Positions 23,444 to 31,816 of a DNA stretch of 39,821 bases are shown one piece after another (within the stretch, counting starts at the first letter, position 1; each line of letters begins with the position of its first letter). The notes beneath the pieces are model-generated. The model was not told where the DNA came from and made no database searches. It was given only the letters and a program-made list of their open reading frames with translations. The DNA comes from a virus: the IMG/VR virus record IMGVR_UViG_3300028196_000029, positions 1-39,821 of that record; one strand, 5' to 3'. The position numbers and the translations under genes were made by a program.

Positions 23444-25772
23444 TTTCTCTTAGCTCCGATTGCATCTGTTCTTGCAATAATCTGCTTGCATCGTCTGCTA
23501 GCTCTAAAGTGACGTTTACCTCTTGTGGTTCTAGCTCGTCATCAGGTTCAGGCAGTGCTAAGTTGTTGTTATTGCCTTGCATACTGCGTAACGTATCAAA
23601 CATTGCTAATAATGTAGGTGTAACATCGGCTGGTACTACCATCTCATTTTTTGACAACAAGAAAGGTTCGGTGTCTTGTCCGACTATACCGCTAGTTACT
23701 ATACCGCCCTCATTAGCCCCCCTGATTTGTGGCTGGGGAATTGATTTATTTGCACTTGAGTACATATTTTGTAATTGCTGCCCTCCATAGGCTATCGCTG
23801 CTGCTGCTGCGGTTGCTCCAAGTGCTGGACCCACTATAGGAATAGGTGCTAGTGCTGCGTAAGCATCCATTGCAGCTTTATAAGTAGACATCCCTATTTG
23901 AATTGCATTTGCTGCTTTGGCTATTTCACCAAATGCACTATTTTCACTGTGTGAAATTGCTGCTAGTTTTTGTGCAGTTTGCAAGCCAACATTAACCCTA
24001 TCATCTTGAAAAAACTTGTTCATCTTGGCATATGTAGTGCCATATTCATGTTCAAGTTTTAAAAATTGAGTGCGTTGTGCAATCTCTCTTTGCTCTTTAG
24101 CTTTAGCATCTGCTATATCTATTTGCTCGTTTATTTTTAAGTCTAGCTGCTTCTGCTTAGTCATTTCTGTATAATGTACAGCCGTCATCTTTTGACGTTG
24201 TATAAGCTCTTTTTGCTCTTTGCTAAGTGTTGCTAGTGCTTCTTTTTCTCTATCTGCTGCTATTTGCTCTAAAGTACGTTTATTTTCAGCCTCTTTTGTA
24301 GCATTATTTTCTGCTATGCGTTCATTATCTAACTCATCATTCTCAGCTTTTAACTCCTGCTCACGAATCATCTGCTCTTCTAGCGTATTAGCTTTAGCTA
24401 TTAGAGCTTCCTCTTCTGTTTGTAAGCGTGATAATTTGAAATTTAGCCAGCCCTCCTCTAAAAAATTAGCTTCTTCTTTTTTTGCAATTAATTCTTCTTG
24501 TGCTGCTTTATTCTCTAGCAGTGCTAGTCTAGTTTGAGCGTATGCTGTTAATTGTGCCGAGGTGTCCTCTTGAAACGCCATGTTAAAGCGTTCCATCATA
24601 TCGTTAAGGTTTTGTATGATGTTGAGCTTTAAGCCAAAGGGTGCAAAGTCGGTATTTAAAAATTTACCAAGATTAACCAATGCTGCATCTGCGTTAGATG
24701 CCACTCTATCAAGGCGTTTACTTAGTGTGCCATTAGCTTTAGCCACTGCATCGGCATAACCAACAGAGACTTTCTGGGTGTCTTTTAAATCACCCATTAT
24801 CTGATTAAATTTAGCACCCTCGTTTTTGGCAAGGGAAAATACTGCATTGACTGCTTCTACACTACCAAACAATCTAACTAAGCTCTCTTTGTTGCCATCT
24901 GCTGCACCAATTATTTTATTTAAAAAGCCTTGAAATCCATCTGCTTCTAGTCCTGCTTGGCTAAAGTCTATACCTAGTGCTGCTGCTTCTGCTGCTGCTT
25001 CTTGTGTTGGTTTAACTATGTTGCTTAATGTAGCTTTTAAGCCTGTAATAGCTTCACTAGTGCTTATCCCACCTACAGTCAATGTGCTGGTTGAGGCTAA
25101 CAGCTCTTGAAAACTTATGCCTAAACCTGCTGCTAAAGGTGCAGCTTTACCAATGCTGGAGGCTAGTGCCTCTACACTAGTTTTACCTGCCACTTGTGCT
25201 GCAAAGAATAAGGATGATACTTCTTTTGCATTACCTGCTTCTGCACCAAAGGCGTTCATTGCATTAGTTATACCATCTACAGCTATACTAGCATCTGTTA
25301 CCCCTGCTGCTGCTAAATCTGTGGCTGCTGCTACTGCTTGGGTTGCTCCTACCGCATCACCTGTAGCACTTATATAGTCAAAGAATGATTTGTTTAAAAC
25401 ATCTAAACTTTCACCAGATTTAATTGATAAATCTATTATATCTTTGCGTAACTGCTCTATGCCTTGTTCAAGCGGTAAATTACCAAAGCTCTTATCGTTA
25501 AGGAGATTAACAACGCTAGTGAAATTCTTATCAAATTCTGCAAACTTTTTAGTCGCTACAACGGCCGCACTGCCAATACCAGCAAACGCAACTGTGGCAC
25601 TTTTAGCAGCGGTTTTGAATGTACCCCATATCTGGGCTGTACGGCTTGCCTTTTTGTTATATGTATCTGTGGCATCACCTAGATTGTGGGTTTCTTTTTT
25701 GACTTTCTTTAAATCTTTAACGCTGGTATTAGTGCCGTGAATACCAACCTTAATTTTTACGTCATCTGTCAT
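23436..25772 (-). CDS. Tail tape measure protein
   Basis: A 778-aa protein. The N-terminus (VKIKVGIHGTNTSVKDLKKV) and the region 40-330 with GTFKTAAKSATVAFAGIG, long Ala-rich helices and FGAEAGNAKEVSSLFF match the TP901 core tape-measure family. A charged coiled coil occupies about 390-560 (ANTLEEQMIREQELKAEND), and hydrophobic Ala-rich segments lie near 620-680 (AYAALAPIPIVGPALGA). At the roughly 1.5 angstrom per residue rule, the tail would be near 115 nm. It overlaps the small gene upstream by four bases (ATGA). Confidence 0.92.
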   Translation of the reverse strand: MTDDVKIKVGIHGTNTSVKDLKKVKKETHNLGDATDTYNKKASRTAQIWGTFKTAAKSATVAFAGIGSAAVVATKKFAEFDKNFTSVVNLLNDKSFGNLPLEQGIEQLRKDIIDLSIKSGESLDVLNKSFFDYISATGDAVGATQAVAAATDLAAAGVTDASIAVDGITNAMNAFGAEAGNAKEVSSLFFAAQVAGKTSVEALASSIGKAAPLAAGLGISFQELLASTSTLTVGGISTSEAITGLKATLSNIVKPTQEAAAEAAALGIDFSQAGLEADGFQGFLNKIIGAADGNKESLVRLFGSVEAVNAVFSLAKNEGAKFNQIMGDLKDTQKVSVGYADAVAKANGTLSKRLDRVASNADAALVNLGKFLNTDFAPFGLKLNIIQNLNDMMERFNMAFQEDTSAQLTAYAQTRLALLENKAAQEELIAKKEEANFLEEGWLNFKLSRLQTEEEALIAKANTLEEQMIREQELKAENDELDNERIAENNATKEAENKRTLEQIAADREKEALATLSKEQKELIQRQKMTAVHYTEMTKQKQLDLKINEQIDIADAKAKEQREIAQRTQFLKLEHEYGTTYAKMNKFFQDDRVNVGLQTAQKLAAISHSENSAFGEIAKAANAIQIGMSTYKAAMDAYAALAPIPIVGPALGATAAAAAIAYGGQQLQNMYSSANKSIPQPQIRGANEGGIVTSGIVGQDTEPFLLSKNEMVVPADVTPTLLAMFDTLRSMQGNNNNLALPEPDDELEPQEVNVTLELADDASRLLQEQMQSELREND

Positions 25773-25960
25773 CTTGCCTCCGTTTGCGATTCAGAGGCGT
25801 ATTCACGCTTAAAGATTGCTTTATATAGTTTGAAAAAACAGTAGATTAGTTCAAGAATATTTAAAGGAAGATACAACAAGTATTTAGCTAATTTCAAAGC
25901 TATAGCAAGCACATATACAGGTATTTGTATAATAAATAGTAGTATATTTACTAGTTGCAT
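25769..25960 (-). CDS. Small two-segment membrane protein, 63 aa
   Basis: Starts at the ATG 25960, four bases after a perfect AGGAGG; the longer frame to 26002 would be the frameshift region read in another frame. Hydrophobic stretches at about 3-24 and 28-45 (LLFIIQIPVYVLAIALKL and following) and a basic/acidic tail. It sits between the frameshifted chaperone and the tape measure gene, overlapping the latter by four bases. Role unknown. Confidence 0.7.
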   Translation of the reverse strand: MQLVNILLFIIQIPVYVLAIALKLAKYLLYLPLNILELIYCFFKLYKAIFKREYASESQTEAR

Positions 25961-25961
25961 A

Positions 25962-26590
25962 TTACCTCCTGTTGGCTTTGGCTTGTGCTTTAGCTTCGGC
26001 ATCTAACCGCTGTTGCAATCCATGCATTAACAGTGCTATTTCAAAGTCTGTTAGCTCTAAAAAATCGTCTTTATAGCTGCTTACCAAGCTGTACTTAGCC
26101 AGTACAGTGAACAACTCCAGATAGTTAGCCCCAGAGTTGTCCTGATTGCCTCTCGGTACTTTTTTTTTACCTTAACAAGACGTTCTATTTTCTTTGCATC
26201 TGCTTCTAACCATGTAGCCACAGCTTGCATGATTTGGTCTAAAATGGTTGGCTTTGCATACATTTCTTGCAGAGATAATGAGTTGCTTTTTGCTTGTTGA
26301 TTCTTTAGCTTTAACGCTGCCTTTGCTTCTTTCTCAGCTAAATCCCACACTTGCTTATTAAATTGTTCATAACTTAATCCAGTTGGGTCAGCTATAGCAA
26401 AGAAAGCCACTTTGATATAAGCCTGAAAGTTTAACTTATTATCCTCACGTTTAAGCTCTTCCAATACATCGCCAAGAACCTGCCCCATATGCATTTTTAC
26501 ACGCACTGAGAAAGGCATAAACTTATACTCCTTTTTACCTAGCGTGATGCTAGGTAAAGGGCTTGGTGTGATATCAGCTAAAGATGCCAT
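25962..26590 (-). CDS. Tail assembly chaperone, -1 frameshift product (GT-like), 209 aa
   Basis: Ribosomes that slip back one base on A AAA AAG (26165-26159) leave the 169-aa frame after residue 144 and add 65 residues, with GANYLELFTVLAKYS, then LELTDFEIALLMHGL, ending AKANRR at the TAA 25964-25962. This added frame is clearly protein-like, has no ATG of its own near the slip, and fills the gap to the next Shine-Dalgarno. It corresponds to gpGT of lambda, which coats the tape measure and recruits tail tube subunits. Confidence 0.88.
26081..26590 (-). CDS. Tail assembly chaperone, unshifted form (G-like), 169 aa
   Basis: Upstream product of the frameshift pair: MASLADITPSPLPSITLGKK, then KFMPFSVRVKMHMGQVLGDV, a helical protein in the position of gpG, between tail tube and tape measure genes. 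The last 25 residues, after the slip site, are Trp-rich and look like an unselected tail, supporting the idea that the shift is functional. Confidence 0.85.
   Translation of the reverse strand: MASLADITPSPLPSITLGKKEYKFMPFSVRVKMHMGQVLGDVLEELKREDNKLNFQAYIKVAFFAIADPTGLSYEQFNKQVWDLAEKEAKAALKLKNQQAKSNSLSLQEMYAKPTILDQIMQAVATWLEADAKKIERLVKVKKKYREAIRTTLGLTIWSCSLYWLSTAW
26159..26165 (-). promoter_or_regulatory. Programmed -1 frameshift site
   Basis: The heptamer A AAA AAG in the upstream frame lies inside a run of nine A (26168-26160), the most efficient bacterial -1 slip motif. A 9-bp stem with one G-U pair (26142-26134 / 26117-26109) follows 16 bases later and could stimulate the shift, though it is further than usual. 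The downstream -1 frame is open for 65 codons. Confidence 0.85.
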
Positions 26591-26598
26591 TTAAGCTA

Positions 26599-27471
26599 TT
26601 AAGAATTGCTAGAGTGCAAATTCCATAGCACAGTTTGTCCGCTGGAATTAGGTGATAAAGAAATAGATAACTCAGTCGGTGTAAATTCACCAGTTTTTAC
26701 CATATTTACCGAATCAGCTGATAATTTGCAGTTCAAAAAGTCAAATTCACCAGTTACAACTTCATTGACTGTAGTTACATAATCACAAATTGCTTTAAAT
26801 CTAAAACTCTTTATCTTTTCACCTGTGTTGCCATAAACTGAACTATTTACAACCGAGCCAGATTTGGCAACTCTAAATGTTGCTACATCTCCTGCTACCA
26901 ATGTTACCGTGCCTGTGCCTTTGCTAATTTCTAAGCCTAATTCTGCAATTGTTTGTGTGTCATCACTACTTAAATCTATATCTGCTACTTTGTAGCTAGC
27001 TGTATCTGTATATGTTGCAGTTGTAGAGTTTAGATTGTAACAGTGCAGCGTTAAAGTGTTTGTGCCTGTGGCAATCGCATAGTAAGAACCGTCTGCTAAA
27101 TTATCTTTATTAGCACTGCTTACGCTAATCGTAACACCTGTGTCATCTTTAGTAATGCTTTCACCCTTTGTGCTTACAAAATCATATACACCACCATTAG
27201 TGTGTGCTGTTTGTGTGCTTTGAATGCCCATGTAGGGTAATAAATCTAGTATCTTGTCATTTACAGATACGCTTAACTCATAAGTTTTTTTTTGCTCGCC
27301 ATGAAAAATATCTTCCGCACCTAATCCACCACCGCAACCAGCTAATGGCTGTGTGTAGCTAAATGTTAATGATGGCCATGATTGAGGTTTAGATATTGGC
27401 ACACCTGTTTCATCTAAAAAAATTATAGAAACGCCGTTGCCTTGTGCGAAAGATGGTATAGCATTACTCAT
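26599..27471 (-). CDS. Major tail tube protein
   Basis: A 290-aa beta-rich protein just before the chaperone pair, the standard place for the tube subunit. PSFAQGNGVSIIFLD at the start, GTNTLTLHCYN, and a C-terminal half with FDFLNCKLSADSVNMVK and TELSISLSPNSSGQ are consistent with a tube domain followed by an added Ig-like beta domain, both common in siphoviruses. GGAG precedes the ATG. Confidence 0.8.
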   Translation of the reverse strand: MSNAIPSFAQGNGVSIIFLDETGVPISKPQSWPSLTFSYTQPLAGCGGGLGAEDIFHGEQKKTYELSVSVNDKILDLLPYMGIQSTQTAHTNGGVYDFVSTKGESITKDDTGVTISVSSANKDNLADGSYYAIATGTNTLTLHCYNLNSTTATYTDTASYKVADIDLSSDDTQTIAELGLEISKGTGTVTLVAGDVATFRVAKSGSVVNSSVYGNTGEKIKSFRFKAICDYVTTVNEVVTGEFDFLNCKLSADSVNMVKTGEFTPTELSISLSPNSSGQTVLWNLHSSNS

Positions 27472-27483
27472 ATTATTTCTCCT

Positions 27484-27942
27484 TTATTTGTTAGTTAAAC
27501 CGTTATTGTTAATAATTATACCTGCCTTTTTTTCTGCAAAATTAAACAAGTAATTGTATGTGTGTGTGCTTTCACACTCATAAATATTGTTGAAGCATTT
27601 AGTTAATGCTTTCTGATATCTTAATAACTGCTTGCGTAAAGTTGGATTGCTGCTGTTAGTTGCTGCAATCGGTTTGTAAACAATTGCCAGTTCAATATTA
27701 GCTTGGAGCACTGGGAATGTTTCTAGCTCTGCATCTTCGACATTTACACTATACTCAAGTACAAAATTAGCTTGCGGTGCTTGGTCAGTTGCTATATCAC
27801 TATTATAATGTGCTATACTATCTAGCGTTATACCATCATCTTTAGCAGAGGTAATCTCGGCAATGTGTGTGTTTAAATTTGCTTTTACTTGCGAAATTAT
27901 CCACTCTTCCCACGTCTCTATATCTGAATATCTTTTACTCAT
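27484..27942 (-). CDS. Tail terminator-like protein, 152 aa
   Basis: Lies between the tail completion protein and the tube gene, the slot of the tail terminator. An alpha/beta protein starting RYSDIETWEEWIISQVKAN with EYSVNVEDAELETFPVLQ and ANIELAIVYKP in the middle, the pattern of Mu gp37-like and terminator proteins. It overlaps the gene upstream by four bases. Identification is mainly by position. Confidence 0.65.
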   Translation of the reverse strand: MSKRYSDIETWEEWIISQVKANLNTHIAEITSAKDDGITLDSIAHYNSDIATDQAPQANFVLEYSVNVEDAELETFPVLQANIELAIVYKPIAATNSSNPTLRKQLLRYQKALTKCFNNIYECESTHTYNYLFNFAEKKAGIIINNNGLTNK

Positions 27943-28379
27943 TGCGCACCCTCCAATATATGGGCTTTTAGCGTGTCATGGTTGCGCTTTTTGTCGCTTT
28001 CACGGTAAAAAATAACTGGACGTTTAGGCATTTTATCAGTGCCATAGTGTAGATATTGAGCATAAGGTACGCTTGTGCCTATCTCATATCCTTTGTGGTC
28101 ATGGTAGCGAATAGACTCAGCTTGCTTCTGCTTGTCTGATACAGATTTTTTCAATCTACCACTTGCGACTAGTATTGGCTTTTTGCCGTACTTTTTAAAT
28201 TTTTGCTCTTTGTATGGAGGCGACAAAGGGGCATATTGTCCGATGCCTTTGAGGTTAAATTGCTCTTTATTGCTTTTAACATGCCTATTCATCATCACAC
28301 CTGTGCATTGACGCATCCTGTTAGGGCTTAGATTCCTGATTAAGGCGTTTAATTTTCTTTCTGCGCCAATAATACTCAT
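27939..28379 (-). CDS. Mu gpG-like virion morphogenesis / tail completion protein
   Basis: A 146-aa protein with conserved-looking sequence GQYAPLSPPYKEQKFKKYG, then ILVASGRLKKSV, YEIGTSVPYAQYLHYGTDK and MPKRPVIFY. This is the phage_tail_S/Mu gpG pattern: tail completion proteins that act at the head-tail joint. Overlaps both neighbours by four bases. Confidence 0.85.
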   Translation of the reverse strand: MSIIGAERKLNALIRNLSPNRMRQCTGVMMNRHVKSNKEQFNLKGIGQYAPLSPPYKEQKFKKYGKKPILVASGRLKKSVSDKQKQAESIRYHDHKGYEIGTSVPYAQYLHYGTDKMPKRPVIFYRESDKKRNHDTLKAHILEGAQ

Positions 28380-28789
28380 AACATCCTTTTGGCTGCTAAT
28401 TGTTCATCTGTAAGCACAGGAAAGCCACTATTTAATCTAACAGTAGATGTCTTAGATGTAGTTGGCAATGTTAAACTGCCATCAATTAAAGCTTGCAAGT
28501 CTTTTTTAGCATCTTGAATAATACTTACTATGTTAGATTGCTTTAAGCCGTCTAGTTGTTCACTGTTTAAAAATTGTATAACTTTTTGAAACACTAAACC
28601 TATGCAAATTTGCTTTAGTACACCATCGCCTTCTACTAATTCAGCATATCTCGAATAGAGTTTGCTAGTAATGTAATTACTAGTATCACTAATCAAATCT
28701 TTTAGATTTAATGCACCTAAACTCGAATCTATATCTTGCTGTCCAAGTGGTAAAGCATTTGTGATGTCTTCTGCGCTGCAAAACTCCAT
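28376..28789 (-). CDS. Head-tail connector, DUF1320 (Mu gp36-like)
   Basis: A 137-aa protein. FCSAEDITNALP at the N-terminus, NYITSKLYSRYA and a helical middle with IQDAKKDLQALIDGSLTLP match the DUF1320 head-tail adaptor pattern (Mu gp36). It lies between the capsid and tail completion genes as in Mu-type heads. Confidence 0.8.
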   Translation of the reverse strand: MEFCSAEDITNALPLGQQDIDSSLGALNLKDLISDTSNYITSKLYSRYAELVEGDGVLKQICIGLVFQKVIQFLNSEQLDGLKQSNIVSIIQDAKKDLQALIDGSLTLPTTSKTSTVRLNSGFPVLTDEQLAAKRML

Positions 28790-28795
28790 AACATG

Positions 28796-29092
28796 CTACT
28801 TTTTTAATTTAGTAAAATAAGATGGATTTTCTTCATAGACTTTTAAAATTTCACCTTCCAATTGATAATCCTGATCGGGATAAAATATCTCTTCAGCTTT
28901 ATTACCATTTTTGTCCGTGTAGCCGTGCGAAATTCTCCATTTAGGGCTAATAAATTTAATTCCTTCTACTTCTACTTCTGTAGGCTCTAAAGAAATTTCA
29001 TCATTTAGAGCCTCAGATTCATCAGCTATCTTTACATGATCTACATTAACATGTGTCTTCTTTTTTTTCCCCATACTTAAAAGCTTGAACAC
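28796..29092 (-). CDS. Hypothetical head protein, up to 98 aa
   Basis: A small protein with a basic N-terminus (MGKKKKTHVNVDHV), then a compact beta domain (GIKFISPKWRISHG, FYPDQDYQLEGE). It occupies the Mu gp35 slot between major capsid and DUF1320. The start may be the GTG at 29092 or the ATG at 29074; neither has a clear Shine-Dalgarno. Confidence 0.7.
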   Translation of the reverse strand: MFKLLSMGKKKKTHVNVDHVKIADESEALNDEISLEPTEVEVEGIKFISPKWRISHGYTDKNGNKAEEIFYPDQDYQLEGEILKVYEENPSYFTKLKK

Positions 29093-29123
29093 TTTAAATT
29101 ATTTATAAAAGTTGCTTATATGC

Positions 29124-30146
29124 TTATATGCAATCTTTGATTAAATAACCCGCTTTCATGTTCGGGAAGCTATAGCCATAAAAAGATTTAAATACAGCTA
29201 AACCTGCTTTAGGGTCTACTGGATCAGTTGCATACCAAACCATTTTTGGCTGTCCTTTTAATTCTAATGAGTATCCCATACTTAAAGAACTAGTGTCTTG
29301 TCGATAATCTGATATGTATATAATAATATCATTGCCGTACAAATTACGAGGAGTTGCACCCGTGCTTTCACGCACAGTGCGTTCAGTTATAAAGACATTT
29401 TTAAAACCAAAATTAGCAGCAAACACTTCTTTAGTTACATCACTGCCGAATGTCACAACAGGTTGATTATTCCCAAGGCCTAGTCCATAACAATGTCTTT
29501 TTAATTTGTCGCTGCTTTGCATTGCTTGCCAAACATCGTCATGCATTACAATGTTTAAGTTTTCAGTTGTACCAACAAGTTGTTTAATTTTGTTTTTAGC
29601 TAATTTAATTTCTTTTACAGGGTCGCAATCAGCACTTTCAGTAAATTGGTCATTGCCAGTTAAAGAATGCATATTGCCCTCTGAATATACATCTGTTGGA
29701 GTATTAGATGTAGATACACCTTTTTCTGTAACAAGCCCTCTAAGATGTTGCTCTACTTTTAAATCCATAGCTTTGTCATATTCACGGTTCATCACTGAGT
29801 ATGAACGCAAAATATTTTCTAATTTACCATTGCTAGCCTTCCATTGCTCGTAAGCTTCTTCATGTGAAATTTCAGCACTATGTTTGCTTAACACATAACT
29901 AACTTCTTCATCTTGCTCGTGGGAGAGTCTAATGCGTGCAGAATCTTGCGACATGCTCAAATCTCTTACTACATTATCTCCAGCTGCTTGTATTTCAAAA
30001 GTACCTTTTATCTGAGGAACAATAATATTTGTAAACAATTTATCGTATAAAAAGCCTTCTTGCTTGCTTTGCAAGTGTATACGTGCAGTTTGTTCCTTCT
30101 CTTTTATGTTAATGTTGGTTTTAAAGTCGTCTTGGTAAAGTGCCAT
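29124..30146 (-). CDS. Major capsid protein
   Basis: A 340-aa protein following decoration protein and protease/scaffold, the classical order. It has a helical N-terminal arm (INIKEKEQTARIHLQSKQEG), a long spine helix region around 95-130 (EAYEQWKASNGKLENILRSY) and beta-rich P/A domains, consistent with an HK97-fold shell protein. GGAA precedes the ATG. Fold assignment rests on position and size. Confidence 0.85.
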   Translation of the reverse strand: MALYQDDFKTNINIKEKEQTARIHLQSKQEGFLYDKLFTNIIVPQIKGTFEIQAAGDNVVRDLSMSQDSARIRLSHEQDEEVSYVLSKHSAEISHEEAYEQWKASNGKLENILRSYSVMNREYDKAMDLKVEQHLRGLVTEKGVSTSNTPTDVYSEGNMHSLTGNDQFTESADCDPVKEIKLAKNKIKQLVGTTENLNIVMHDDVWQAMQSSDKLKRHCYGLGLGNNQPVVTFGSDVTKEVFAANFGFKNVFITERTVRESTGATPRNLYGNDIIIYISDYRQDTSSLSMGYSLELKGQPKMVWYATDPVDPKAGLAVFKSFYGYSFPNMKAGYLIKDCI

Positions 30147-30164
30147 GATTATTTTCCGTTAAAA

Positions 30165-30554
30165 TTATAAACAATTGAGCAGTACAGCTATTCTTTCTTG
30201 CCCTTGGGTGTGCGTTGCATAGCAAGTACCAAAAACTTTGTCATTATCGCCAGCTGCTACTAAGCCATTTGCACCAGCTGTTAATTTAGTTCCAGCACTT
30301 ATACTTGCTGTGGCTGCATCAACAACGCAACTAACAACTGCTGTAGTGCGGTATACAGATAAATCAGTTCCTTGTTCAAAATTCAAGGGTGTAAATTCAG
30401 CAATTCCTAAAATATTATCTGAACCTGCTGTTGCTAGCCCTACAATTACTTTGCCTGAGTCATCGCTACTAATAAATTTGACAGGTCTACGGCCTATAAC
30501 AGTTCCATCGCTAACGCAAGTGTCGGCAAAAACTTTACTTAAGATATCTTTCAT
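30165..30554 (-). CDS. Head decoration protein candidate
   Basis: A 129-aa beta-rich protein between protease and major capsid. RRPVKFISSDDSGKVIVGLA, AGTKLTAGANGLVAAG and the end QERIAVLLNCL resemble DUF2190-type and lambda D-like capsid-stabilising proteins. AGGA precedes the ATG. Confidence 0.75.
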   Translation of the reverse strand: MKDILSKVFADTCVSDGTVIGRRPVKFISSDDSGKVIVGLATAGSDNILGIAEFTPLNFEQGTDLSVYRTTAVVSCVVDAATASISAGTKLTAGANGLVAAGDNDKVFGTCYATHTQGQERIAVLLNCL

Positions 30555-30562
30555 AGTTATTC

Positions 30563-31582
30563 CTATTTGTTAGTTAATTGTTTTATTTGTTCTAAGTGCT
30601 GATTAAGAGCTTCTGAAGGCTCTATTTCATCCTTAGGTAAATTTTTAGCGTCAACTGCATCACCAATGACACTTTTACTCGCAAACGCTACAACTTGTTT
30701 TTTGCAAAGAGTAATACAATTATTAAATGCCTCTTCTGTTGGAGCAGACAAACAAATATTTACGGCTTGTTCGTCAACAATTTGTTCTTTGTGTAAAATT
30801 TCTTTGCGTTGTGCAATTACCTTTTCTTGAGATAATTCTGCAACTTGCTTTTCTGCTGCTTCTAATTTATTAGACAACTCTACTTTGATAGCTTCTAGCT
30901 TTTCATTTTTAGCAGATAATGCTACTACTTGTTTATCTGCTTTTTCTAATTTAGCAGATAGTTTTACTTGTTCTGCTTCTACTGTTTCTAACTTAGCAGA
31001 TAGTTTTACTATTTCTGATTTTTCTTCAGGCATACGTTGCTCCGTTTGTTGTGAAAAAATAACTCTTTTAGCGTCTTGCAGCCCTTGGTCGCTGCTGGCC
31101 ACTGCTGATAGTTGGAATTGGCTCATTACTTTATCTTTAGCTGCTGGAAAGTTAGTTAAACTGATTGCTGATAAATCTAGTTGATTACTAGTACAAGAGC
31201 CATCAATGCTAAAGTGTGTATATGTACCGTCTTGTGCAGTCTTTTTGCCAAGCTCGTTTAATTGCATATTGGCAATCAAGGCTTTAGATGTAGCACCGTC
31301 AATTTCTATTTCTTTACATTCTAAGCTAACACAATCGCCAAGTCGTGGTGTGTCGTCACGCTTAGAATGGCCTATGATTAAAGGGATAAAAGAGTTGTTT
31401 TTTTCAGGGTCATAATTAGCTACACAAGCGTCTATAGCTTCTGATGTGATAGTAGCAGTGCCTCCAGAACCCTCATGAGTTCCAGCATAGCATACTACGT
31501 ATGGTATAATGTCTTGTTGCTCACTAGTTTCTTTAACTGAACTAGTAAAGCATATATGTTGTTTATTATGCACGCCTGTCAA
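30563..31582 (-). CDS. Mu I-like capsid protease fused to scaffold
   Basis: A 339-aa protein. The first ~170 residues contain IPLIIGHSKRDDTPRLGDCV, then NELGKKTAQDGTYTHFSIDG, the pattern of Mu gpI-type prohead serine proteases. Residues about 185-260 are a heptad coiled coil with repeated LSAKLE and LSNKLEAAEKQVAEL, the scaffold part. The start is not ATG: TTG at 31582 or GTG at 31573, with no strong Shine-Dalgarno, after a 190-base leader that could control it. It matures the prohead and moulds the capsid encoded next. Confidence 0.85.
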   Translation of the reverse strand: MTGVHNKQHICFTSSVKETSEQQDIIPYVVCYAGTHEGSGGTATITSEAIDACVANYDPEKNNSFIPLIIGHSKRDDTPRLGDCVSLECKEIEIDGATSKALIANMQLNELGKKTAQDGTYTHFSIDGSCTSNQLDLSAISLTNFPAAKDKVMSQFQLSAVASSDQGLQDAKRVIFSQQTEQRMPEEKSEIVKLSAKLETVEAEQVKLSAKLEKADKQVVALSAKNEKLEAIKVELSNKLEAAEKQVAELSQEKVIAQRKEILHKEQIVDEQAVNICLSAPTEEAFNNCITLCKKQVVAFASKSVIGDAVDAKNLPKDEIEPSEALNQHLEQIKQLTNK

Positions 31583-31655
31583 ATTCTGCTGTCTAACTTA
31601 ATAAAGCCAAAAATACAAGGTTGTTGCTCTTGTTTTTTTTTGACACGTCAGCAAA

Positions 31656-31762
31656 ACGTGATAGATGCAATTCTAAAGCTGCAAGCAAACAATAATTATT
31701 TACTAATGCTGAAAGTTGTAAACGTAATAGAACCTACAACTTCACAATTGCATCTATTACGT
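31656..31762 (-). promoter_or_regulatory. Structured leader of the capsid operon with competing pairings
   Basis: The transcript segment from 31762-31746 can pair with 31672-31656 (16 of 17) or with 31731-31722 (10 of 10). A third stem, GTTGTA/TACAAC (31740-31735 / 31720-31715), encloses the second partner. The two pairings exclude each other, as in attenuators and riboswitches. No known riboswitch class was recognised. The mismatch of the long pairing would be a G-U pair on the plus-strand RNA, so a plus-strand product is not excluded. Confidence 0.55.
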
Positions 31763-31780
31763 ATTACCTCAGCACCGATA

Positions 31781-31809
31781 AACATACATAAATTACTGCT
31801 CAATGTCAA
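31781..31809 (-). promoter_or_regulatory. Strong promoter of the capsid operon
   Basis: Minus strand: perfect -35 TTGACA (31809-31804), 17-base spacer, -10 TATGTT (31786-31781), start expected near 31774. The metallophosphoesterase stop is at 31817, so the promoter sits directly behind the upstream gene and starts head and tail transcription. Confidence 0.75.
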
Positions 31810-31816
31810 GTATTTG

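Noticed and set aside
25769-26002. Start of the small membrane protein at 26002
   Set aside because: The first 14 residues overlap the frameshifted chaperone frame; AGGAGG just before 25960 marks the real start.
31616-31640. Plus-strand terminator (short stem followed by nine T)
   Set aside because: The stem has only five A/T-G/C pairs and there is no plus-strand gene upstream; too weak to call.
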